This document shows, in pieces, positions 10,254-18,633 of a DNA stretch of 35,769 bases (its first letter is position 1; every line of letters starts with the position of its first letter). The translations under genes and the position numbers were made by a program. The stretch is from Bacillota bacterium. GTDB taxonomy: Bacteria; Bacillota; Clostridia; Peptostreptococcales; Anaerovoracaceae. The notes under the pieces were generated by a model that made no database searches, was not told the DNA's origin, and saw only the letters and a program-made list of their open reading frames with translations. The stretch is taken from contig JALENF010000045.1 in the NCBI GenBank assembly GCA_022767945.1, positions 1-35,769 on the forward strand. Direction: 5' to 3'.

Positions 10254-11111
10254 CTAATCGTTAGGTCTCTTGTAGAATCTTCCGTCAATCTGTTCGGTTT
10301 TAAAGGTGTTAATAAATGCTTTAGGATCTATTTCACGAATACCTCTGATGACCTTTGATACTTCTTCACTTCCGATTACTGAATACAGCATTTCTACCTC
10401 GCCGCCCATGTAACAGCCGGTTCCCCTGAAAAGTGTCGCATCATGATGAGTAAGTATTCTGATTCTTTCATACACATCGTGCGGTTTACTGGTGATGATA
10501 AGCAAGGTATGCTTCTGGTACCTTTTAAAGAGCAGTTGTATTACCTGTGTTGTGCAGAACTGGTATATTATTGAATAAAGTGCTCTGTCGAATCCGAACA
10601 GCACTCCTGCAGATGCCAGAATGAAAATGTTTGCCATGAAAATATAGTTCCAGGCATCTATTCCCTTCTTCTCGGAAAAATATATGGAAATGAAATCTGT
10701 TCCACCTCCACTTGCACCTACAGTCAGGCAGATTGAGATTGCTGTCCCGTTGATAATACCCCCGAAAATGCTTATCAGCAGCACGTCAACGGTTATATCG
10801 AAGGATGGCAGAATATCTGTCAGTATACTTCCTAAAACAATTACGTACATTGAATATAAGGTGAAATTTCGTCCCAGGTATTTTAATCCGATATAAATAG
10901 GAATCAGGTTAAGCGGTATGTAGACAAGAGTGTACGGTAATTCGATACTGAAAAAAACCCTGCAGATTTCCTGTATCAGTATTGTTGCTCCTGCAAAGCC
11001 ACCGGGAAACAATCCGCCTGCACTTACAAATGTGCTGAGATTAAATCCTACCAGAAGTGCCCCAACAGTGCAGAATAACAGCCGTTTCCCTTCTTTTTTT
11101 AGCGTGTTCAT
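10254..11111 (-). CDS. YitT family membrane protein (DUF161/DUF2179)
   Basis: Repeated TM segments, GGGTDFISIYFS-type motif, C-terminal DUF2179-like domain. Start moved to MNTLKKEGK at 11111; ORF opens at 11207. Confidence 0.85.
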   Translation of the reverse strand: MNTLKKEGKRLLFCTVGALLVGFNLSTFVSAGGLFPGGFAGATILIQEICRVFFSIELPYTLVYIPLNLIPIYIGLKYLGRNFTLYSMYVIVLGSILTDILPSFDITVDVLLISIFGGIINGTAISICLTVGASGGGTDFISIYFSEKKGIDAWNYIFMANIFILASAGVLFGFDRALYSIIYQFCTTQVIQLLFKRYQKHTLLIITSKPHDVYERIRILTHHDATLFRGTGCYMGGEVEMLYSVIGSEEVSKVIRGIREIDPKAFINTFKTEQIDGRFYKRPND

Positions 11112-11164
11112 TATTATTTCCCCCATTACATATTTTATTACCGCCCTATATTCTATCATAGTTG

Positions 11165-11194
11165 TTGACACCATGCTATACCGATAGTTATAAT
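11165..11194 (+). promoter_or_regulatory. Promoter for first NSS transporter
   Basis: TTGACA-18 nt-TATAAT. Confidence 0.75.
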
Positions 11195-11238
11195 GGAATG
11201 TACACAAAATGTTTAAGCATATTAAGGAGGACTATAAT

Positions 11239-12636
11239 TTGGAAAACAAACGAGGAAAATTCAACAGTAACTTTGGATTTCTTATGGTTTCTATCGGAAC
11301 GGCCGTAGGTCTGGGCAACCTGTGGAGCTTTCCGTATAAGATGGGAATCGGAGGGGGATTTGCATTCCTTTTAATATACCTGGTAATGGCGGTATTCGTA
11401 GGTTATCCACTGATGATGGGCGAAATTGCCCTTGGCAGAAAAACACAGAAAGCTGCAATTGATGCTTTTGAAGAATGCGACAGAAGGTTTAAGTTTGCAG
11501 GCTTCATCGAAATGCTTGTGCCCTTCTGCCTGCTCTGCTTCTACTGTACATTCGGTGGATACGTAATCAAGTACTTTATCGCAAACCTTGGAACGGTACT
11601 TGGAGCATCATGGGGTGTAAATGGAACAGATGCCGGAGAGTTCTTTGGAACATTTATAACAAGTGGCGCCCCTGCAACAGTTTACTCATGGATTTTCTTG
11701 GGACTTACAGTGGCAATCCTCATCTGTGGGGTTGCAGAGGGTCTTGAGAGATTTTCAAAGGTTGCAATGCCTGTACTTTTCGTTATGCTGCTTGTCGTTG
11801 TTGTTCGCAGCTGCACTCTTCCGGGTGCTGCAGACGGCATAAAATTCATGTTCAGACCTGATTTTTCAGTATTTGCAGGTAAAGGATGGCTTAAGGTTCT
11901 GGGTCTTGCCGGAGGACAGATGTTCTTCTCACTTTCACTGGGATCTGCAGCCATGATTGCATTTGGTTCATATCTGAAAAAAGACGCAGACATCGAACAG
12001 AACTCGATTATCATTCCGGTTGCAGATACTGCTGTAGCTTTACTATCCGGTCTGGCAATAATGCCTGCGGTGTTCGCTTATGGACTTGAACCTGCTAGTG
12101 GCCCCAGCCTTCTGTTCGTTTCACTTCAGTCTGTATTCAACGGAATGGGAAGCTTCGGAGCAGTCTTCGGCGCATTCTTCTATTTATTAGTATTCTTTGC
12201 TGCTATATCATCATCAATAGGTATGATGGAAGGCGGTGTTGCACCGTTTACCGATATGGCTCACAAGAAGGGTAAGAAGGCAAGAAGACCATTATACATC
12301 GCGTTCATTTCCATCATTGCACTGTTAGGATCAACCTTAGTGTCATCAGATGCATTAGGTTCATCAGGCTTCTGGCATCCTTTCGGACTGGAAACATGGC
12401 TTGATTTCTTTGATCTTCTTGGAGAAGGTATCTTCATGCCTCTGGGATGTCTGATAATGACAATTGTGCTGGGATGGACACGGAAGAATTATATCGATGA
12501 TGAAATTGCTTCATCGAGTCCATATAAGACGCGCAGGTTCATCAACATCTGTCTGCGTTACATCGCACCTGTATTTATGTCTCTGCTGGTTATCGTCCAG
12601 CTGAATTCATTCTTTGGTTTCACCACACTGATTTAA
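11239..12636 (+). CDS. Sodium-dependent transporter, NSS/SNF family (paralog 1)
   Basis: GTAVGLGNLWSFPYKMGIGGGFAFLLIYL signature. Likely TTG start at 11239 after AAGGAGG; ORF-track ATG at 11209 lies upstream of the SD. Confidence 0.9.
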   Translation: MENKRGKFNSNFGFLMVSIGTAVGLGNLWSFPYKMGIGGGFAFLLIYLVMAVFVGYPLMMGEIALGRKTQKAAIDAFEECDRRFKFAGFIEMLVPFCLLCFYCTFGGYVIKYFIANLGTVLGASWGVNGTDAGEFFGTFITSGAPATVYSWIFLGLTVAILICGVAEGLERFSKVAMPVLFVMLLVVVVRSCTLPGAADGIKFMFRPDFSVFAGKGWLKVLGLAGGQMFFSLSLGSAAMIAFGSYLKKDADIEQNSIIIPVADTAVALLSGLAIMPAVFAYGLEPASGPSLLFVSLQSVFNGMGSFGAVFGAFFYLLVFFAAISSSIGMMEGGVAPFTDMAHKKGKKARRPLYIAFISIIALLGSTLVSSDALGSSGFWHPFGLETWLDFFDLLGEGIFMPLGCLIMTIVLGWTRKNYIDDEIASSSPYKTRRFINICLRYIAPVFMSLLVIVQLNSFFGFTTLI

Positions 12637-12653
12637 TCGATACAGAATCAATG

Positions 12654-12694
12654 ACTCCATAATCTGCCTGAAACGGCTGATTATGGAGTTTTTT
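12654..12694 (+). terminator. Intrinsic terminator after NSS paralog 1
   Basis: ACTCCATAATC-t-GCC..GGC-t-GATTATGGAGT followed by TTTTT. Confidence 0.92.
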
Positions 12695-12703
12695 GCTCTT
12701 GTA

Positions 12704-12739
12704 TTGACATCTTAACATTATATCTAGTATAATGTTAAG
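12704..12739 (+). promoter_or_regulatory. Promoter with embedded perfect 12-bp inverted-repeat operator
   Basis: TTGACA (12704-12709), 18 nt, TATAAT (12728-12733); CTTAACATTATA-tctag-TATAATGTTAAG spans 12711-12739. Confidence 0.85.
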
Positions 12740-12778
12740 GCATTTGTATCATTTGCTAGTTTATTAGGAGGTTATTTT

Positions 12779-14185
12779 ATGGAAAACCATAACAAAGGTC
12801 AATGGAGCAGCAGCTTCGGCTTTTTAATGGCGGCAATCGGTTCCGCAGTAGGTCTGGGCAACCTATGGGGCTTCCCTTATAAGATGGGAATGAACGGTGG
12901 CTTTGCTTTTTTACTACTATATTTGATTCTGGTAGTACTTGTAGGTTTTGTAATCACAACAGGAGAACTTGCACTTGGTCGCAGATCAGGCAAGGGCGTA
13001 GTTGATGCATTCAAATCTATTGACAAGAAATATGGATTTATCGGATGGTTTGCATGGATTTCACCGCTGCTGATCCTGGGTTTCTACTGCATGCTTGGGG
13101 GATACTGCATGAAATATGCAATTGCGAACCTTGGTGATCTGTTCGGTGCATCCTGGGGTGTCAACGGTGCTGATTCCGGTGAATACTTTGCAGGCTTCTA
13201 TACCGATCAGTTCCAGACTGTTCTTTTCACAGTAATCTTTATTTTACTTACTGTGTTAATAGTTAAAGGCGGGGTATCCGGAGGTATCGAAAAGTTCACA
13301 AAGGTTGCAATGCCTGCACTGTTTGTAATGCTTGTAATTGTAATCATCAGAAGTGTAACGCTTCCGGGTGCTGCTGAAGGTATTGCATTTATGTTTAAGC
13401 CGAACTGGGAAGTATTCCAGGGCTCAGGCTTTATTTCAGTGCTTGCTGCAGCAGGCGGACAGATGTTCTCCTCACTTTCACTTGGTATGGGTATCACCGT
13501 TACATATGGTTCATACATGAAGAAAACAGAAGACATCGAAAGAAATGCGATAATTGTCCCTCTTGCAGATACTATTATCGCTATTATGGCAGGTCTTGCA
13601 GTAATGCCCGCTGTATTCGCATCCGGGTTAGACCCTGCAGGTGGTCCCGGACTTCTGTTCGTAACACTTCAGACTGTATTCCAGGCAATGGGTGGATTCG
13701 GACCAATCTTCGGCTTCCTGCTGTATGCCCTGGTATTCATCGCAGCAATCACATCATCAATTGCTCTGCTGGAGGCAGTTTCATCAGTAATCATGGACAG
13801 AGAGCTTGAGAAGAATCCAAATGCAGATAAAAAATCAGTCAGAAACAAGTCAGTATTCCTTGTCTCTGCTATCATCCTGTTAGAAGGCATATTCGTTTCA
13901 GTCGATGGACTGGGAGCTAACGGACTTCCTCAGATTTTCGGACAGGGATGCTGGCTCGACACCTTCGACCTGATATCAGAAGGAATTCTGATGCCTCTGG
14001 GTGCCTGCTACATGGCTATCATTCTTCCAAATGCATTTGTAGACGAAGAACTTACTCTTGAAGGCAACAGGTTCAGAACAAGAAGATTCTATGACTTCTG
14101 CATCAAGTTTATTGCTCCTCTTATGATGGTTCTTGTTCTTCTGGGACAGATTGATACGTTCTTCAAACTGGGAATCTTCGGCTAA
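12779..14185 (+). CDS. Sodium-dependent transporter, NSS/SNF family (paralog 2)
   Basis: GSAVGLGNLWGFPYKMGMNGGFAFLLLYL signature; strongly similar to the preceding CDS; SD TAGGAGG. Confidence 0.92.
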   Translation: MENHNKGQWSSSFGFLMAAIGSAVGLGNLWGFPYKMGMNGGFAFLLLYLILVVLVGFVITTGELALGRRSGKGVVDAFKSIDKKYGFIGWFAWISPLLILGFYCMLGGYCMKYAIANLGDLFGASWGVNGADSGEYFAGFYTDQFQTVLFTVIFILLTVLIVKGGVSGGIEKFTKVAMPALFVMLVIVIIRSVTLPGAAEGIAFMFKPNWEVFQGSGFISVLAAAGGQMFSSLSLGMGITVTYGSYMKKTEDIERNAIIVPLADTIIAIMAGLAVMPAVFASGLDPAGGPGLLFVTLQTVFQAMGGFGPIFGFLLYALVFIAAITSSIALLEAVSSVIMDRELEKNPNADKKSVRNKSVFLVSAIILLEGIFVSVDGLGANGLPQIFGQGCWLDTFDLISEGILMPLGACYMAIILPNAFVDEELTLEGNRFRTRRFYDFCIKFIAPLMMVLVLLGQIDTFFKLGIFG

Positions 14186-14198
14186 AATAGAAAAAAAC

Positions 14199-14230
14199 AA
14201 AGGCGTGAGTCAAATGCTCATGCCTTTTTC
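14199..14230. terminator. Bidirectional intrinsic terminator between convergent genes
   Basis: AAAGGC-g-TGAG..CTCA-t-GCCTTT flanked by A-run and T-run; overlaps the DUF2508 stop region. Confidence 0.8.
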
Positions 14231-14413
14231 TTTTGCTATCTGTATAAGATAGGAATATTTGGTTTTAGCTGCCAGCAGATTATACGCCGCATAATCCACG
14301 GCAGTATCATCTGTAAGCTCATTGAAAAGCCTGTTAGCCTCCTCAATCTCATTATGAGCACGTCTTATAGAAGCAATTATTCTTTCGTTTTCACTCTGGA
14401 GCTTCTGTCTCAT
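14210..14413 (-). CDS. YaaL-like DUF2508 family protein
   Basis: Short helical protein MRQKLQSENERIIASIRRAHNEIEEANRLFNELTDD.. next to recR/bofA as in Bacillus; GGAGGT SD before ATG at 14413. Confidence 0.65.
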   Translation of the reverse strand: MRQKLQSENERIIASIRRAHNEIEEANRLFNELTDDTAVDYAAYNLLAAKTKYSYLIQIAKEKGMSI

Positions 14414-14523
14414 GGTTTTACCTCCAAGTAAAGTATACATTCCACTTCTTACTTATATATTCTATTTTATTCAAAACCCACATATTCTATACAATGCCAG
14501 AAAAATACTCGGAGGTATATAAC

Positions 14524-14787
14524 ATGGGTACTGAAATGGGTGTATTCTTAACTTTTGGAGGAATGCTGATTCTCATATTCCTCTTCGGAAGGGCCTTGCT
14601 TGTGCCGCTCAAAATAATACTGAAGCTTATTCTCAGCAGCGTCATCGGCGCCATCCTGATTGTCGTAATAAACATAGCCGGTGCCGGCTTCGGCATCGCT
14701 GTGCCTGTCAATGTAATAACTGCTGTAACAGTTGGAGTCCTTGGAATTCCGGGAGCCGTAATGCTGGTTGTTCTAGCTTTGCTATAG
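14524..14787 (+). CDS. bofA: BofA-like pro-sigmaK processing inhibitor family membrane protein
   Basis: Small TM protein ending [33 protein letters not shown] before ATG at 14524; adjacent to recR. Confidence 0.75.
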   Translation: MGTEMGVFLTFGGMLILIFLFGRALLVPLKIILKLILSSVIGAILIVVINIAGAGFGIAVPVNVITAVTVGVLGIPGAVMLVVLALL

Positions 14788-15381
14788 CTCTCTTCTTCCC
14801 TCCATCGCCTTCAGCAGAGTAATCTCATCTGCATACTCCAGATCTCCGCCTACCGGAATGCCGTTGGCGATTCTGCTGACTTTGATTCCCGACGGTTTAA
14901 TCAGCCTTGCTATGTACATGGCTGTAGCCTCACCCTCAATATTCGGGTTGGTTGCCAGAATCAGCTCCTTAACATCGCTGTTCTGAAGTCGGACAATCAG
15001 AGACTTCAGGTTGATATCTTCCGGCCCCACTCCGTCCATAGGCGAAATTGCACCGTGAAGAACGTGATACAGTCCGTCAAACTCCCTGATTCTCTCCATA
15101 GCCATAACATCTCTCGGACTTTCTACGACGCAGATCACATCCTGTCTGCGGCTCTTGTCTGAACAGATGGCACACGGATCCGTATCGGTAAGATTGCCGC
15201 ATACAGAACAGTATTTCATCTGTGCCTTTGCCTCTTCAATGGCATGGGCAAGATTTCCCGCCTCCGCATCAGTCATGGACAGAATATGAAAGGCCAGGCG
15301 CTGAGCCGTTTTACCTCCAACGCCCGGAAGCTTGGACAATTCATTTATCAGTTTAGCCAGTGGCTTTGGATACTGTCTCAT
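14782..15381 (-). CDS. recR: Recombination mediator RecR
   Basis: 199 aa; [38 protein letters not shown] zinc finger, Toprim domain. Confidence 0.97.
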   Translation of the reverse strand: MRQYPKPLAKLINELSKLPGVGGKTAQRLAFHILSMTDAEAGNLAHAIEEAKAQMKYCSVCGNLTDTDPCAICSDKSRRQDVICVVESPRDVMAMERIREFDGLYHVLHGAISPMDGVGPEDINLKSLIVRLQNSDVKELILATNPNIEGEATAMYIARLIKPSGIKVSRIANGIPVGGDLEYADEITLLKAMEGRREL

Positions 15382-15402
15382 TCCAACAATCCTGCTCTGA
15401 TA

Positions 15403-15771
15403 CTACACAAGTCCCGGAATATTCAGTCCACCTGTGATTTTGCTCATTTCTGAGCTGGACATCTCATCAATCTGTCTCATCGCTTCGTTTACTGCGGCCA
15501 TTACAAGATCCTGAAGCATTTCAACATCGTCCGGATCCACAACTTCCTTATCAATAGTCAGGTTGACAATTTCTCTCTTGCCGTTGACGGTTACGCTTAC
15601 AGCACCGCCGCCTGCAGTAGTTGTGATTTCCTTCTCTTCGATTTCAGCCTGCATTGCCTCCATCTGACGCTGCATTGCCTGCACCTGCTGAAGCTGCTTC
15701 TGCATGTTTGCTCCACCCATTCCTGGTGCCTTAGTCTTAGGTTTCTTACCTGCTCTCATTCCTCTTCCCAT
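15403..15771 (-). CDS. YbaB/EbfC family nucleoid-associated protein
   Basis: 122 aa; MQKQLQQVQAMQRQM..GGGAVSVTVNGKREIVNLTIDKEVVDPDDVEMLQDLVMAAVNEA, between recR and dnaX. Confidence 0.95.
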   Translation of the reverse strand: MGRGMRAGKKPKTKAPGMGGANMQKQLQQVQAMQRQMEAMQAEIEEKEITTTAGGGAVSVTVNGKREIVNLTIDKEVVDPDDVEMLQDLVMAAVNEAMRQIDEMSSSEMSKITGGLNIPGLV

Positions 15772-15793
15772 TGTTCGTCTCCTCCATGTTTCA

Positions 15794-17380
15794 TTATTCT
15801 ACCCTGACAGTTACGCCCAGGTTCAACTTTTCTTCTACTTCTTTCGCCAGATTGTCAAAACTTCCATCGTCATCTGTCCCGGTCTGCGTCTGACTTCTGC
15901 ATACCATTTTCAGGCGTTTGCCTACAATCTGCTCCATAATGTCACAGATGTGCTGTCTGTTCGACTCAACATGAGATCTGATTATGTCATTGCTGGCAAT
16001 CACCTTGAATTCAGCGTCGTTTATGCCTGCCAGTGAGGCTCCTGCCCTGATAAGGTTGAAGCTACCCTTGATATGCTCACCCATTTCGAAAACTCTGGCC
16101 CAGATTTCATCCAGATCGTACTGAGGTTCAGCCTGCTCCTTCTTAGCCGGAGCTGAAGTCTGTACCACCGCCGCCTTTCCTGATGGTGCTGAGGCAGCAT
16201 TAGCCGGTGACGTCCTGGCTGCGGCAACAGGTACCTTTCTCTGTACAGAACTCTTAGAACTCTGACTGCCTGCCGTGGTAGGACCTGCAGCAGACAGTCC
16301 CTCTGCAATCATTACAATTGCCAGCTCAAGCAGTACTCTCGGCTGAGATGAATACCTGGCATCATTAATCGTCTTAGACAGTGTCAGGATGGCATCATTG
16401 ATTTCATCAAGAGAAATCTGTTCACTCTGCTTTCTCAGTTTCTCTATGTTCTCAGAAGACATGTTCAACATGTCCTCGGCGTGCTTGATATACTTCGTAA
16501 TCAGCAGACTTCTGTAGTGACTCATCCAGTCCTTCATCAGCTGTTTGACATCTTTACCTTCAGACAGAGCTCTGTCTACAGCAAGCAGTGCACCTGCTAC
16601 ATCGTGAAGCGAAACTCTGTCAGTGAGCTCAATAAAAAACTCCTCTGAAACGGTGCCCAGAAATTCCAGTACAGTATCTCTGTCCAGTTCCTTGTCGCCT
16701 CCGGCGAGACACTGATCCAATATGGAAAGCCCGTCTCGTACAGAACCGTCCGCATTAGCCGCCAGCAACCTTAAGGCGCCGTCAGAGATATTTATCCCCT
16801 TATCGCGGCAAATCGCCGCCATATGGTCAATCAGAACCCTTTCAGGCACTCGCTTGAAGTCCAGTCTCATGCACCTCGACAGTATAGTCTGAGGCAGCTT
16901 CTGGGGATCTGTGGTAGCCAGAATAAACATAACATTCTCCGGCGGTTCCTCCAGTGTCTTCAGAAGCGCATTATAGGCTCCCGTCGACAGCATATGAACC
17001 TCGTCTATTATGTAAACCTTTTTCCTTCCCACCGCAGGCGGATATTTTACACTCTCACGAAGCTCTCTGATGTTTTCCACACCGTTATTGGATGCCGCGT
17101 CAATTTCTATAACATCCATAAAGATTCCTTCCTTAATTGCCATGCAGTTTGCACAGTGTCCGCATGGAACCTCATCACCCTCTGTCTCCAGACAGTTGAC
17201 AGCCTTTGCAAGAATACGTGCAGTGGTTGTCTTACCCGTTCCTCTGGTTCCGCAGAACAGATAGGCGTGGCTTACAGTCCCGGTATTTATTTGATTTTTC
17301 AGGATTCTCACTATATGATCCTGACCGATGACCTCTGAGAAAACCTCCGGTCGCTGGGTTCTGTATAACGCTGTGTACAT
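15794..17380 (-). CDS. dnaX: DNA polymerase III subunit gamma/tau
   Basis: MYTALYRTQRPEVFSEVIGQDHIVRILKNQI..GTRGTGKTTTARILAKAVNC. Start at 17380 with SD CGGAGGAAAG; the ORF-track extension to 17497 translates SRP RNA. Confidence 0.95.
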   Translation of the reverse strand: MYTALYRTQRPEVFSEVIGQDHIVRILKNQINTGTVSHAYLFCGTRGTGKTTTARILAKAVNCLETEGDEVPCGHCANCMAIKEGIFMDVIEIDAASNNGVENIRELRESVKYPPAVGRKKVYIIDEVHMLSTGAYNALLKTLEEPPENVMFILATTDPQKLPQTILSRCMRLDFKRVPERVLIDHMAAICRDKGINISDGALRLLAANADGSVRDGLSILDQCLAGGDKELDRDTVLEFLGTVSEEFFIELTDRVSLHDVAGALLAVDRALSEGKDVKQLMKDWMSHYRSLLITKYIKHAEDMLNMSSENIEKLRKQSEQISLDEINDAILTLSKTINDARYSSQPRVLLELAIVMIAEGLSAAGPTTAGSQSSKSSVQRKVPVAAARTSPANAASAPSGKAAVVQTSAPAKKEQAEPQYDLDEIWARVFEMGEHIKGSFNLIRAGASLAGINDAEFKVIASNDIIRSHVESNRQHICDIMEQIVGKRLKMVCRSQTQTGTDDDGSFDNLAKEVEEKLNLGVTVRVE

Positions 17381-17404
17381 CTTTCCTCCGTATAAAAAAA
17401 CAAA

Positions 17405-17558
17405 ATTGCCCTTGTATAGTTCCGCAGGCGTTGGAGAAGGCTTATCTGCGGCACATAAGAACCTCCGCTTATTGCTGCTTCCTTCCGGACCTGACAAGGT
17501 TCACGGTGTCTCATTGCGCAGGACCCAAACCATACCAGCGGAACTATATAAGGGCAAT
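17405..17558 (-). ncRNA. ffs: Bacterial signal recognition particle RNA (small type)
   Basis: Conserved domain IV GGTCCGGAAGGAAGCAGCA with GACCTTG-type pairing; ~21-bp closing stem ATTGCCCTTATATAGTTCCGC / GCGGAACTATACAAGGGCAAT followed by TTTTGTTTTTTT. Confidence 0.93.
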
Positions 17559-17578
17559 CTTAAATTGTCATCCCATAT

Positions 17579-17607
17579 ATTATATTGGTTTTTGTGCTTA
17601 ATGTCAA
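17579..17607 (-). promoter_or_regulatory. SRP RNA promoter
   Basis: Minus strand TTGACA-17 nt-TATAAT, exact consensus; -35 overlaps the TGA stop of the upstream CDS. Confidence 0.9.
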
Positions 17608-18602
17608 TCTATTATCTTGTAGAGTTCATCAGCCTCCGGCGGCGCAATTGTCTCTCTGGTTCCGTCCGCCTTCACAAGATACAGACCTTCCTCAGCCGGT
17701 TTCACCCTGCCTATGCAGGTGATTCTGACTCCTGCCTCCGTAACGGCCTCCATAATCTCATCCGTCTTTTCAGGATCAGCTATGATAAGCATGCAGCCGC
17801 TGGAAATCAGGCGCATCCAGTCAGCACCGAAATGTTCACATATCTTCACGGTAACCGGGTCGACAGGAATGTCTTCCTCTATGATCTCTGCTCCCAGTCC
17901 GGCAATATGGCACATTTCCCATGCCGCACCCAGAATTCCTCCTTCAGTCACATCATGCATGCCATGTGTGCCGATGCCTCCTGCAATAACACCTTCCCGG
18001 ATAACACTTACTCGATCCAGCATTTTTCCCGCAGCGGTGAACTCCTCTTCACTCAGCACTCCGGAAAGCTTTTCTCTGCATTCAGATGCGGCTATTCCTG
18101 TACCCTCAAGTCCGGCATTCTTTGTCATGAGAATGCAGTCTCCCACCTTCATATCGGCTGCCTTCTGAGAAGCACCGCTCACACCACGGCCGATAGCGGT
18201 GGAAACGATAACAGGCTGATTAACCGCCCTGGTTATTTCCGTATGGCCTCCTATTATTTCGACTCCGGCAAGCTTTGATGCCTCACCGGCCTGGGTCATG
18301 ATGCCCTCAATGTCCTCCTCGGTTGTTCCCTCTGGAAGCATGACCGCAAGAGTGATTCCCAGAGGCTCTATGCCGTTGCTTGCTATATCGTTGCACGAGA
18401 TGTGTATTGCAAGGCGTCCAACGTCCGCGACGGAAGCCGTAATGGGATCAGTCGACACTACGCACTCGTAAGTGCCAAAATCCATTACAGCGCAATCCTC
18501 GCCTATTCCTGCGCGTGTCAGAACCTCCGGTCTTCTGTACGTTATCTTATCAATTACAATTCTCTGCAGTAAATCGCTGTCTAGTTTTCCTACTTCAAGC
18601 AT
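17604..18602 (-). CDS. AIR synthase-related protein (HypE/ThiL/PurM-like)
   Basis: 332 aa; GIGEDCAVMDFG, HISCNDIASNGIEPLGITLAVMLPEG, EIIGGHTEITRAV motifs of the PurM superfamily. Confidence 0.82.
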   Translation of the reverse strand: MLEVGKLDSDLLQRIVIDKITYRRPEVLTRAGIGEDCAVMDFGTYECVVSTDPITASVADVGRLAIHISCNDIASNGIEPLGITLAVMLPEGTTEEDIEGIMTQAGEASKLAGVEIIGGHTEITRAVNQPVIVSTAIGRGVSGASQKAADMKVGDCILMTKNAGLEGTGIAASECREKLSGVLSEEEFTAAGKMLDRVSVIREGVIAGGIGTHGMHDVTEGGILGAAWEMCHIAGLGAEIIEEDIPVDPVTVKICEHFGADWMRLISSGCMLIIADPEKTDEIMEAVTEAGVRITCIGRVKPAEEGLYLVKADGTRETIAPPEADELYKIID

Positions 18603-18633
18603 TTCCTCATCTTCTTCCTCGTGAATACCACGT

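Noticed and set aside
15794-17380. Programmed frameshift in dnaX (E. coli-like gamma production)
   Set aside because: No A AAA AAG-type slippery run was seen in the coding strand.
17381-17497. N-terminal extension of the dnaX ORF (MSGPEGSSNKRRFLCAADKPS...)
   Set aside because: This part translates the SRP RNA gene; the canonical MYTALYRTQRPEVF start with SD CGGAGG is at 17380.
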